The notes under the pieces are model-generated. The model saw only the letters and a list, made by a program, of their open reading frames with translations. It was not told the DNA's origin and did no database searches. Positions 16,102 through 23,912 of a stretch of 64,000 nucleotides of DNA are shown here, piece by piece. Within the stretch, counting starts at the first letter, position 1, and each line of letters begins with the position of its first letter. The stretch covers positions 2,418,001 to 2,482,000 of the forward strand of contig NZ_CP052909.1 of the NCBI RefSeq assembly GCF_014295415.1, in the 5' to 3' direction. The DNA comes from Constantimarinum furrinae. GTDB taxonomy: Bacteria; Bacteroidota; Bacteroidia; Flavobacteriales; Flavobacteriaceae. The translations under genes were made by a program, and so were the position numbers.

Positions 16102-17322
16102 CTAATCGGTAAATTGATAATACCCACACTTTAAATAGGCTCCCTCAGGAAAAGTGACCGGATGATCCACATCGTGGCGGGTTTTTTTGAATTGTTTAAA
16201 ACGGCGTGGTTGGCTCTTAAGTACTGTTTCAATTATTCCGAAGAATTCTTCTGCCAGAATTCGGGATGAACAGGAAGCGAGAACGAGCATCCCCCCTCTT
16301 GCAGTTAGTTTTTCCCCTAATTGCGCCAGTTGTGTATATTTTTTCCTTGCCAAACTAATCTCTTTTTTACTTTTTGCGAAACTCGGAGGGTCGATCACAA
16401 CAACGTCATACCGCTTTTGCTCATGGATCTGCCTGTGCATGATCTCGAAAGCATCGCCTGCCACCGTAAAGTGTTTTCCATTATAGTCGTTCAATTTGGC
16501 GTTCTCTTTGGCCATTTCCAGGGCCTGTTCACTAATATCCAGACTTGTCACTTCCTTGGCACCATTTGCCAAAGCATGAACCGAGAAACCGCCGGCGTAG
16601 GCAAACACATCGAGTACGGTCTTCCCTTTGGATAAATGCCCCACTAATGCCCGGTTATGCCGGTGATCGAGAAAATATCCGGTTTTATGTCCGTGAATCA
16701 CATTTGCTGAAAAGGTTACACCGTGTTCCTTAAAAATGACAACGTCATCCTTTAGGGTTCCATAAAGAACATCACCGTCGTTCAGGTCAAATTCCTTGGG
16801 CTGTTGCAGTTTCCTGCTTAATCGTAATACAGCCGTTTCACATCCTGAAACTGAAATAAGGTGTTGCATGATGCTGTCGAAATAAGGCATCCATATTTCA
16901 GAATACAGCTTTACCACCAGCACTTTGGCGTACACATCGGCAATAAAACCGGGGAATCCGTCATTTTCTCCAAAAAGTAACCGATAACTGTTGGTATCGG
17001 TTTGCAGCAATTCACTCCGAAGCGCATACGCCCTATTTATTTTATCCAGAAAGAATTCAGAATTTACAGTAGCGCCCCCACCGTGATGCAGCATCTTTAT
17101 TCGAATGGGCGAATCGGGATCATACAGCCCCACGCCTATGGCCTTGTTTTTTGAATGACTGAAAATGATAGCCAGATCACCTGCTTTTCCGTCAGCGTTT
17201 ATTTTTTCGATGCTCTCGTCAAAGATCCATGGATGCCCACTGCGTACTATGCGTTCCCCGGCAGCGGTAAGTTTAACCGCTAATCGGTTGGGGGTGTACT
17301 CCGGTAAAGTTATGTTCAGCAT
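16102..17322 (-). CDS. rlmI: Class I SAM-dependent rRNA methyltransferase (RlmI family)
   Basis: A 406-residue enzyme of the COG1092 family, which makes m5C in 23S rRNA (C1962 in E. coli). An N-terminal PUA domain (about 10-85, with IVRSGHPWIFDESIEKI) is followed by an EEHD-like linker and a Rossmann domain: VLDVFAYAGGFSVHALANGA (motif I), VVIDPPSFAKSKKE (motif IV) and LVLASCSSRI, carrying the catalytic cysteine (motif VI). It starts 3 bp after the TerC-like gene's stop and so sits at the distal end of the long minus-strand polyketide transcript unit. Confidence 0.9.
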   Translation of the reverse strand: MLNITLPEYTPNRLAVKLTAAGERIVRSGHPWIFDESIEKINADGKAGDLAIIFSHSKNKAIGVGLYDPDSPIRIKMLHHGGGATVNSEFFLDKINRAYALRSELLQTDTNSYRLLFGENDGFPGFIADVYAKVLVVKLYSEIWMPYFDSIMQHLISVSGCETAVLRLSRKLQQPKEFDLNDGDVLYGTLKDDVVIFKEHGVTFSANVIHGHKTGYFLDHRHNRALVGHLSKGKTVLDVFAYAGGFSVHALANGAKEVTSLDISEQALEMAKENAKLNDYNGKHFTVAGDAFEIMHRQIHEQKRYDVVVIDPPSFAKSKKEISLARKKYTQLAQLGEKLTARGGMLVLASCSSRILAEEFFGIIETVLKSQPRRFKQFKKTRHDVDHPVTFPEGAYLKCGYYQFTD

Positions 17323-17325
17323 CCG

Positions 17326-18093
17326 TTAGAGGTGTTTGTTGAGTTTTTTCTGATAGCGACCCTGCACCACATCAACGATCACCAGTACCGCGATCACAAA
17401 ATAAAATGTGGTTTTGCTCATCGGGGTAACCGGATTTCCGAAGAGATGTAAATGGGCCAGATGACCCCCTTCAGAAAGTAACATCACACCTACGATTAGC
17501 AGTATGAACAAACCCAAAACTTCGTACATTCTGTTCTTTTTGAGGAATTCAGTCACCTTTCCACTAAGCCAGATCATCATCACCCCTCCTATCACTATGG
17601 CCGTTGCCATTACCCAAAACACATCGGTTAATGCGATGGCGCCTAAGATAGAATCGAAAGAAAACACCAGGTTCATAATGACAATAGAAGTGATGATCAT
17701 TCCTACCGATTTAGGTTTCTTTTCCATTTGCTCTTCTGCTCGTAAAGACATCATATGGAGGATCTCCTTGGTGGCCGTCCACATAATGAATCCTCCTCCA
17801 AACAGTACAATTAAACTGTGTACATTAAACGATCCTTCAAAGAATCCGTTATCATGAAATCCGAAAACAGGATCCTGAAACAATTCGATCACGCGCAGCA
17901 GTACAAACAAGAGAACGATCCGCAGTACGATGGCTCCCCCTATCCCTATCTGTCGTACCCACTTCTGTTTATCGAGTGGCGCTCTTTTGGATTCGATGGA
18001 GATATACAGCAGGTTGTCCAGTCCCAGAACGGCCTGCAACAAGGTTAATAAGGCTAAAGTGATAAAATTTTCTACAGAAAACAGGGCTTCCAT
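17326..18093 (-). CDS. TerC family membrane protein (second copy in the window)
   Basis: A 255-residue membrane protein with about seven helices. The TerC-fold acidic helices are present: LLQAVLGLDNLLYISIES (helix 1) and MNLVFSFDSILGAIALT (helix 4). It is shorter than, and from a different branch to, the TerC at 13766. The frame opens with a TTG at 18102, but ATG 18093 (MEALFSVENF) is a better start. It lies 21 bp after the ACP gene and 3 bp before rlmI, so it is probably co-transcribed with the polyketide cluster. It may export metal or another small ion; any link to the product pathway is inference. Confidence 0.82.
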   Translation of the reverse strand: MEALFSVENFITLALLTLLQAVLGLDNLLYISIESKRAPLDKQKWVRQIGIGGAIVLRIVLLFVLLRVIELFQDPVFGFHDNGFFEGSFNVHSLIVLFGGGFIMWTATKEILHMMSLRAEEQMEKKPKSVGMIITSIVIMNLVFSFDSILGAIALTDVFWVMATAIVIGGVMMIWLSGKVTEFLKKNRMYEVLGLFILLIVGVMLLSEGGHLAHLHLFGNPVTPMSKTTFYFVIAVLVIVDVVQGRYQKKLNKHL

Positions 18094-18114
18094 ATATGAC
18101 AAATAATTTGTGTG

Positions 18115-18363
18115 TTAGTTAATTTTTTTCTGAATAATCGAAATAGCATCGTTCATCGTTCTTAGACTTTCCATGTCTTCATTGGCAAATTCAATGGCAA
18201 AGGCATCTTCTACATCCAGCACCACATCGACCAGATGCGCCGAATTGATGTTCAATTCACGGGTAAGGTCACTATCGGGCTTTATTTCGTTTTGGTCAAC
18301 GTCTTCGGGTAAATAGGTTTGAATAATAGGAAGTAATTTTGCGTAGATATCTTCTGTTGTCAT
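18115..18363 (-). CDS. Dedicated acyl carrier protein
   Basis: An 82-residue ACP, when read from ATG 18363 (two in-frame TTG codons precede it). It has the four-helix ACP pattern and the phosphopantetheine serine at residue 41 in LNINSAHLVDVVLDVED. The usual DSL is NSA, so the acidic residue before serine is replaced by Asn and the one after by Ala; this occurs in specialised ACPs and does not by itself argue against function. It follows the ketosynthase with a 6-bp gap and is the last clearly biosynthetic gene of the cluster. Its role would be to carry growing acyl chains for the KS, dehydratase and reductase and hand the product to the type III PKS. Confidence 0.88.
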   Translation of the reverse strand: MTTEDIYAKLLPIIQTYLPEDVDQNEIKPDSDLTRELNINSAHLVDVVLDVEDAFAIEFANEDMESLRTMNDAISIIQKKIN

Positions 18364-18369
18364 CAACAA

Positions 18370-19641
18370 TTAAATTTTTCTAAAGATAATACACGCATTG
18401 ACATCACCAAAACCAAAACTTGCTTTTACAACGGTTTTTAAATTTATCTTTTTTGTCTCCCTCGGAAGGGATCGAGACCCTATCAACGCAGCGATCTCGG
18501 GGTGAAGATCGTCACAATTTATATTCTTAAAGACATAGCCTCCGTGCAACTGAAGCACTGCCGAAACCATTTCAATACTTCCGCTAGCTGCCAAACAATG
18601 CCCGGTCATGCTTTTTAGCGAATTGATATAGGGGAAATCTGCTCTCCTTCGTCCCAAGGCTTCACACCAGTTTTTAATTTCATCGGCATCTTTGGAAGTT
18701 GCCGTAAGATGGCCGTTAATATAATCGATCTCTGAAGCCTCAATGTTTGAATAATGCAGTGCTTTGGTAATACATTGTATCACGGCTTCACTATTAGGGG
18801 CCGTCATGGTACCCCCTTTTCGTTGTCCGCCACTATTCACTGCACCTCCTAGAATTTCGGCATAGATGGTAGCCTTTCGTTTTAAAGCACTTTCCAGAGA
18901 TTCCAGTAACACGGCTCCTGCCCCACTTCCCGGTACAAAACCACTGGCCGATGCACTCATCGGTCGGGAGGCATTTTCAGCATCGTCATTATGCTTATAG
19001 GTGGTGACCTTCATGGCATCAAATCCGCCCCACACATAAGGTCCGCTATCACTACAACTTCCGCAAAGCATTTGTACGGCTTGTCCCGTAACGATACGAT
19101 CGTACCCCATGATGATGGCTTCAGTTCCCGTAGCACATGCAGAAGAGTTGGTGGAGACCATATTTCCGGCTCCCGTCATTCCGCCCAGATAGGCGCTAAT
19201 TCCACTCGCCATAGTTTGTGCGACCGTGGTGCTTCCTAAACGACGCACATTCTTATCGTCCAGCTTATAAATGGCCTCTCTAAATTTATCAACCCCGCTG
19301 GTTCCTGTTCCGAAGATAATTCCAAGATCCCAGAGCGGTTCCCCGTGCTTTGCTGCCGGTGAAATTCCCGCATCTTTAAGCGCGTCCATCCCTGCGATCA
19401 CTCCGTAAAGGATACCCGAACTGTTGAAATTACGCAGCTGAAGTTCTGTAAAATATTCTTTTTTCTTTGCTTCGGAAATTTTAGGGATGCCACCTAATTG
19501 ACAAGAAAACTTGAGGTTTTGTAATTCGGGAATAAACTCGATACCCGATTTTCCGGCTTTAATAGCTTCCGAAAACTCCTGGATCCCTACCCCGTTTGGT
19601 GCAACAACTCCTAATCCTGTTATGACAACTCTATGTTTGAT
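18370..19641 (-). CDS. Beta-ketoacyl-ACP synthase (KAS I/II type) lacking a canonical start codon
   Basis: Condensing enzyme of the FabB/FabF family, 423 residues. The catalytic triad is intact: C169 (NSSACATG), H311 (YINGHLTATS) and H348 (KSMTGHCLAASG, with K343). The family N-terminus KHRVVITGLGVVAPNGVG is fully encoded, but the codon where Met is expected is ATC (19641-19639). The next codons upstream are CGC and an in-frame TAG (19647-19645). The first ATG/GTG/TTG inside is GTG 19401, which would remove 80 residues including the first core strand. I annotate the full domain. Either initiation is non-canonical or coupled to the dehydratase gene 36 bp upstream, or the start codon is mutated or mis-sequenced. 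Confidence 0.82.
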   Translation of the reverse strand: MKHRVVITGLGVVAPNGVGIQEFSEAIKAGKSGIEFIPELQNLKFSCQLGGIPKISEAKKKEYFTELQLRNFNSSGILYGVIAGMDALKDAGISPAAKHGEPLWDLGIIFGTGTSGVDKFREAIYKLDDKNVRRLGSTTVAQTMASGISAYLGGMTGAGNMVSTNSSACATGTEAIIMGYDRIVTGQAVQMLCGSCSDSGPYVWGGFDAMKVTTYKHNDDAENASRPMSASASGFVPGSGAGAVLLESLESALKRKATIYAEILGGAVNSGGQRKGGTMTAPNSEAVIQCITKALHYSNIEASEIDYINGHLTATSKDADEIKNWCEALGRRRADFPYINSLKSMTGHCLAASGSIEMVSAVLQLHGGYVFKNINCDDLHPEIAALIGSRSLPRETKKINLKTVVKASFGFGDVNACIIFRKI

Positions 19642-19677
19642 GCGCTAATTCGTTTATTCGTTACTGTGTTGACTCAT

Positions 19678-20136
19678 TTATGAGGGTGTTGTAAGCATAC
19701 CACTTATGGTTCCCAGGGCCACAAGTTCTCCTTTTTGGTTTGTCATGCGCACCTTGCACTTCAGCTTCTGAAACCTAAAATAGATCTTTTCAGAGCGCAC
19801 CCATACCTTTTCACCCGGAAAAACAGGTTTGTAATACTCTATTTCGGTAGCAGTAAGTGCTATAGCTTTGTGTTCGGGTTTTTCTTCAGCTATCAAAAAC
19901 AGTCCCAGACAAACCAGCCCTATCTGTGCCATACATTCGGTGAGGATCACACCGGGAGTTACAGGGTTTCCGATAAAATGTCCTTTATAAAAAAATTCCT
20001 TTTCGGTAAACGTATAATGGCCTTCGCAACCATTTTCATCAAGCTTTAGGATCTCATCTACGAACAAGAATGGTTTGCTATACGGAAGTAACTCTAGTAT
20101 ATTCTTATGTTGTTTCTCCATAGCTCCTATTTCCAT
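19678..20136 (-). CDS. FabZ-like 3-hydroxyacyl-ACP dehydratase
   Basis: A 152-residue single hot-dog domain. The FabZ signature is clear in FYKGHFIGNPVTPGVILTEC, with the catalytic His in GHF and the Glu in LTECMAQIG. It removes water from 3-hydroxyacyl-ACP to give trans-2-enoyl-ACP. The gene starts 2 bp after the reductase stop and ends 36 bp before the ketosynthase. Two starts are possible (20136 and 20121); the first is used. Its place in the cluster suggests it works on chains carried by the cluster ACP rather than in housekeeping fatty acid synthesis. Confidence 0.87.
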   Translation of the reverse strand: MEIGAMEKQHKNILELLPYSKPFLFVDEILKLDENGCEGHYTFTEKEFFYKGHFIGNPVTPGVILTECMAQIGLVCLGLFLIAEEKPEHKAIALTATEIEYYKPVFPGEKVWVRSEKIYFRFQKLKCKVRMTNQKGELVALGTISGMLTTPS

Positions 20137-20138
20137 CT

Positions 20139-20915
20139 TTACCGAAGACTTTCTCCGCCATCTGCTTTTAAAACTGTGCCATTGATCCAGTCTGCTTCAT
20201 CGCGACACAATAAATACACTGCATTGGCAACATCTTCGGGTTGCGTTAGTTTTTGAAACGGATTCCTTTTTTTAGCCATTTCTGCAAGTTGTTCGCTGCC
20301 GGGGATCATATCGAAAGAAGTTGTTCGTGTAGCACCTGCCTGTATACAATTCGTTCTAATTCCGAGAGGCGCGAGTTCTACAGCCATTGCGCGCATAAGC
20401 GCTTCGAGCGTAGCCTTAGCTGCTGAAACTGCCGCATAACCCGACCAGACTTTAGAGTTTCCTTCGCTCGTAAAGGCAATGTTTCGGGCATTTTCTGTAA
20501 AGACATTGGCTTCGATCAAGGCGTTGGTCCAAAGATACCAGCTGGTTCCCATGGCATGCAGGGTAATATCCAAATCGGTTTTAGAAAGTGTATCACCATT
20601 ATTCTTGTTCATGGGTTTCAGGCTTCCTTTTGCTATGCTGTGTACCAGCACTTTTACACGGTGCTTTGGTAACGAACTAATTACTTCTGCCATTGTTTCG
20701 GCCAATAATCCATCCTTATTATAGGTGAGCACTTTTACTCCAGTGGCTTCTATACAGCGCAATTCATTTTCCAATTCGGGAAGTGCCCTTTTCCTGTCGC
20801 GGTGTACTATACAAATGTTCATCCCGTGGGCGGCCAGTTTATGTGCCGTTGCCAGCCCCAGTCCACTACTCCCCCCAAGAATGATCGCCCAAGTATCTTT
20901 AAATTCTCTGTTCAT
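20139..20915 (-). CDS. SDR reductase of enoyl-ACP reductase (FabI/FabL) type
   Basis: A 258-residue Rossmann enzyme. The NAD(P) loop is GGSSGLG (about 14-20). The catalytic pair is Y160 and K167 in YAAVSAAKATLEAL, a YX6K spacing that marks enoyl-ACP reductases, whereas ketoreductases and most SDRs have YX3K. VHSIAKGSLKP and the C-terminal WINGTVLKADGG also fit the FabI/FabL pattern; by memory, the YX6K segment resembles Bacillus FabL. The likely reaction is reduction of 2-enoyl-ACP, so the cluster can make saturated chains. The start is 0 bp from the type III PKS stop. Confidence 0.8.
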   Translation of the reverse strand: MNREFKDTWAIILGGSSGLGLATAHKLAAHGMNICIVHRDRKRALPELENELRCIEATGVKVLTYNKDGLLAETMAEVISSLPKHRVKVLVHSIAKGSLKPMNKNNGDTLSKTDLDITLHAMGTSWYLWTNALIEANVFTENARNIAFTSEGNSKVWSGYAAVSAAKATLEALMRAMAVELAPLGIRTNCIQAGATRTTSFDMIPGSEQLAEMAKKRNPFQKLTQPEDVANAVYLLCRDEADWINGTVLKADGGESLR

Positions 20916-21968
20916 TTAAAATTCGATTAAAACACGCTGAGCCGAAAATCCGGGTCCGAAACTGAGCATTAATCCGAGTTCCCCGGCTTTGATCTCACGA
21001 TCCATAAAGCGTTCCAGTACATATAAAACGGTTGCACTGCTCATATTACCATACAATGTAAGAACTTCTTTGGTATCGTCAATATTTTTTCCCAGACTCC
21101 CGAATAATTCTTCAACCGTTTCAACGATCTTCCTTCCGCCCGGATGAAAAATAAGATGATCGATGTTTGCTATGGTTTTGCCGTGTTTTTTGAGAAAGGG
21201 ATGAATGATCTCAGGGAAGTGTGATGCGATCTGGTTGGGAACCTCCTTATCCAGTATCATTTGCAGTCCGGTGTTTACCATTTTAAAGCCCATCATTTGA
21301 GTTGCATCATAAAAATGGTACATTTCCTCGCCCAGGATCTTTGGGCCCGTATCTGTTTCTCTGGATGACAGTAGTACACAGGCAGCACCATCGCCAAAAA
21401 TAGCAGCACTTACAATGTTTACCATTGAATAATCATTAAGTTGGAACGTCGCTGTTGGTGATTCTAGTGCAATGACCGCAGCCCGTTTTCCCGGATTCGC
21501 TTTTAGGAAGTTATGGGCGTAAATAATCCCCGAAATTCCCGCGGCACAGCCCATTTCAGTAACCGGCAGCCTTACGATATCCTGTCGTAGATTTAATTCA
21601 TTGATCAGGTAGGCATCTACCGAAGGGATCATAATGCCGGTACAACTCACGGTAATAATGAAGTCGAGATCCTGCGGATTCCATTTGGCCTTGTGCAACG
21701 CCTTTTGAAGGGATTGCTTACCTAATTTCTTAATTTCCCGTATATAGATGTCGTTTCGTTCTTCGAACGAAGTATTCATAAAAACCTCATGGGCATCCAT
21801 AATAGAATACCGGCGGTCTACCCCTGCGCCCTCAAAGATCTTAATGACCTTGCGTTTAAAGCGGGTTTCCTGTCCTTCTAACCAAGCTTCCACAAAAGGA
21901 ATGATCTCGGCAGTGGTTCTGGTAAAAGGCGGAAGCTGTTTGGCAACGGTGCTGATCTTTATATTCAT
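20916..21968 (-). CDS. Type III polyketide synthase (chalcone/stilbene synthase family)
   Basis: A 350-residue homodimeric-type ketosynthase that extends an acyl starter with malonyl-CoA and cyclises the product. All catalytic residues are present: C141 (VTEMGCAAGISG), H275 (LIFHPGGRK) and N308 (LYGNMSSATVLYVL), plus the C-terminal GLMLSFGPGFSAQ loop. Length is normal for the family. Its neighbours (methyltransferase and FAD oxidoreductase upstream; SDR, dehydratase, KS and ACP downstream) point to a long-chain acyl starter and an alkylresorcinol- or alkylpyrone-type product that is later methylated and oxidised. Product identity cannot be read from sequence. Confidence 0.92.
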   Translation of the reverse strand: MNIKISTVAKQLPPFTRTTAEIIPFVEAWLEGQETRFKRKVIKIFEGAGVDRRYSIMDAHEVFMNTSFEERNDIYIREIKKLGKQSLQKALHKAKWNPQDLDFIITVSCTGIMIPSVDAYLINELNLRQDIVRLPVTEMGCAAGISGIIYAHNFLKANPGKRAAVIALESPTATFQLNDYSMVNIVSAAIFGDGAACVLLSSRETDTGPKILGEEMYHFYDATQMMGFKMVNTGLQMILDKEVPNQIASHFPEIIHPFLKKHGKTIANIDHLIFHPGGRKIVETVEELFGSLGKNIDDTKEVLTLYGNMSSATVLYVLERFMDREIKAGELGLMLSFGPGFSAQRVLIEF

Positions 21969-21985
21969 ACAGAGTAAAGGTTATG

Positions 21986-22705
21986 CTATTTAATTGTAAA
22001 AATGATCCATTGGTATCTAAATGCCCATTTTTGGAATAAATTCATTTTGTGCGTCGGTAACTTCGTACTAATTTCCCAAATGTCGCTGTTAGTAAACCCT
22101 CGAGCTATGGAAACGAGTCCGTCGTGTCTCGCAATTTTAGTTTTTACCAGAAGCGGACTAACCATACGGAACAATCGAAAAGCAACGGAGCTACGTCGTA
22201 AGTCGTTAATGACGATACCAACTTTCGTGTTTTTAAGCAGATCTTTTAACAGGGTCGCGATGTCTTCATTCTTAAAATGGTGTAAGAACAAGGTGCAGAG
22301 TACGATATCAGCCTGTAATTCATGAATTGAGGGAGAGAATACATCCATCGCCTTATACGTGATATTAGGATACTCCCTCGATTTTTCAACGGCTACTTCA
22401 AGGATATGCGGATTAGCATCAACTCCTATTAACCGGAAGTCAAGATTCTCATGTCTTCCATGCTCTGCACATTTTCTAAGCATAGCACCATCTCCGCAAC
22501 CCAGATCTACTATGGTAATGATATTGCTCCTCCCGGAATGTGCTATAAGTTGATCGATCCCGTCCAAAGTGATCGAAAATCCGCCCAACCAGGTATTGAT
22601 CCGTTTAAGGTCATTGAGTAATGTACGCATTTCCTCACCCTGCAAATCCATGCTATCCATGACTTCGGTTTCCTTCGATCTGTATTTTGATGAGAATTGT
22701 ACCAT
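21986..22705 (-). CDS. Class I SAM-dependent methyltransferase of the polyketide cluster
   Basis: A 239-residue methyltransferase. SAM motif I is VDLGCGDGAMLRKCAEHG, with the acidic motif II in LIGVDANP. The N-terminal RSKETEVMDSMDL and the LCTLFLHHF segment are typical of methyltransferases found next to bacterial type III PKSs and of UbiE-like enzymes. The start codon overlaps the oxidoreductase stop and the gene ends 17 bp before the PKS. It probably adds a methyl group to the aromatic or pyrone product; whether on C or O is not decidable here. Confidence 0.87.
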   Translation of the reverse strand: MVQFSSKYRSKETEVMDSMDLQGEEMRTLLNDLKRINTWLGGFSITLDGIDQLIAHSGRSNIITIVDLGCGDGAMLRKCAEHGRHENLDFRLIGVDANPHILEVAVEKSREYPNITYKAMDVFSPSIHELQADIVLCTLFLHHFKNEDIATLLKDLLKNTKVGIVINDLRRSSVAFRLFRMVSPLLVKTKIARHDGLVSIARGFTNSDIWEISTKLPTHKMNLFQKWAFRYQWIIFTIK

Positions 22706-23832
22706 TATTGTAACGGACTCCCGTGAGTGTGTTTTATTAAATTACGAACCAGCCCCGGAAACATTTGTCCCGCTTTAAACCCGAGCCTTGCCGTTACAGG
22801 TTGTAACATAAGCTTTTGTATCACTCCTCCTATTCGTAATCTGGACCTAAAATACGCATTCCAAGTAGTTGCATACTCGGTTTCGAGTTCTAATCGGTTA
22901 ATATCACCCTTTTTCCTAGCGTCCAGATACATTTCTGAAAATATTTTGGCTGCGTGTATGGCCATGGCCATACCGTTTCCACAAAGCGGATGAATGAGTC
23001 CGGCGCTATCACCCATCATAAAAATTTGGTCTTTTACTGCTTCTTTTTTCTGAAAGGAGATCTGACTAATGGTAAGTGGTTTTTCGAATAAGGGTTTAGC
23101 AATGTTAAAAAATTCATTCAAGTGCGGATTTTCTGAAAGCACCTCTTTCTGAAAGCGTGATAGATCTCCATAAGGCTTAAACGAACTATAACTCGCCAGA
23201 TAGCAGGCGTTCACTGCTCCTGTTTCGGTTTTTGAAAGTCCGCAATACCCTCCCTTAAAATTGTGCAAGGCCACGGTGTTTTCAGGGAAAGGATATTGAT
23301 AATGTGCCTTTACCGCTAACCAGGGAGAGCGTTTAGATATAAAATTGCGCTGAAGCGTTTTGTCCAGCCCCGAACGCTTTCCATAGGCTCCAACGACATA
23401 TGAAGCATGATATGCGTCACCGTTTACACATTGAACTGTAAATTCTTCAGCATTAAACTGTATCACTTCCACCGTATTAAAAACTACTTCGGCATATTTA
23501 CTTGCTTCGGAATAAAGGAGATGATCTAAGGTATAGCGACTCATTCCGAAGCCACCCAGAGGCAGCGAGGTTGAAATTTCATCTCCCGATTCGTTCGATA
23601 TCAAAAAATTATCGATTGAGATGGCACCGTGAGATAACGGATCAAAATCTAAAGACTTTAGATACGGTAGCACTTCATTTGAAATATATTCTCCGCAAAC
23701 TTTATGGTGCGGATAAGAATGCCTCTCAATTACGAGTACTTTTACTCCCGCTCTAGACAGGTGTAACGCAGCACAAAGCCCGGCAAGGCCGCCACCTACT
23801 ATAAGAACATCGTAATTTGAATTCCGCGTCAT
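22705..23832 (-). CDS. FAD-dependent oxidoreductase of the polyketide cluster (GGR/PHBH family)
   Basis: A 375-residue flavoprotein. The N-terminal dinucleotide motif is VGGGLAGLCAALHLSRAG, followed by the ribose-binding Glu (IERH). GEYIS near 47 and the second FAD motif GDSAGLIHPLCGNGMAMA near 280 place it in the geranylgeranyl reductase / aromatic hydroxylase superfamily. It is the first gene of the cluster, directly after the OmpA terminator, so the promoter must lie in 23833-23860. By analogy with flavin hydroxylases beside type III PKSs in actinobacteria it may hydroxylate the aromatic ring to a hydroquinone/quinone; a double-bond reductase role is the alternative. Confidence 0.87.
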   Translation of the reverse strand: MTRNSNYDVLIVGGGLAGLCAALHLSRAGVKVLVIERHSYPHHKVCGEYISNEVLPYLKSLDFDPLSHGAISIDNFLISNESGDEISTSLPLGGFGMSRYTLDHLLYSEASKYAEVVFNTVEVIQFNAEEFTVQCVNGDAYHASYVVGAYGKRSGLDKTLQRNFISKRSPWLAVKAHYQYPFPENTVALHNFKGGYCGLSKTETGAVNACYLASYSSFKPYGDLSRFQKEVLSENPHLNEFFNIAKPLFEKPLTISQISFQKKEAVKDQIFMMGDSAGLIHPLCGNGMAMAIHAAKIFSEMYLDARKKGDINRLELETEYATTWNAYFRSRLRIGGVIQKLMLQPVTARLGFKAGQMFPGLVRNLIKHTHGSPLQ

Positions 23833-23860
23833 AAGATAAAGATCGGAGTCATTTTTCAGA

Positions 23861-23891
23861 AAAAAAAATCCCGATACAAGGTACCGGGATT
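23861..23891 (-). terminator. Terminator of the OmpA gene
   Basis: Read on the minus strand: an 11-bp stem AATCCCGGTAC / GTATCGGGATT (one G-T pair) with a CTT loop, followed by a run of seven or more T. It separates the OmpA group from the downstream polyketide cluster. Confidence 0.88.
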
Positions 23892-23912
23892 TGTATTAAT
23901 TTGAGACGGCTA

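Noticed and set aside
13766-18093. Two TerC proteins as a tellurite-resistance (ter) island
   Set aside because: No terZ, terD, terB or terE genes are present; the TerC fold alone is better explained by general metal-ion handling.
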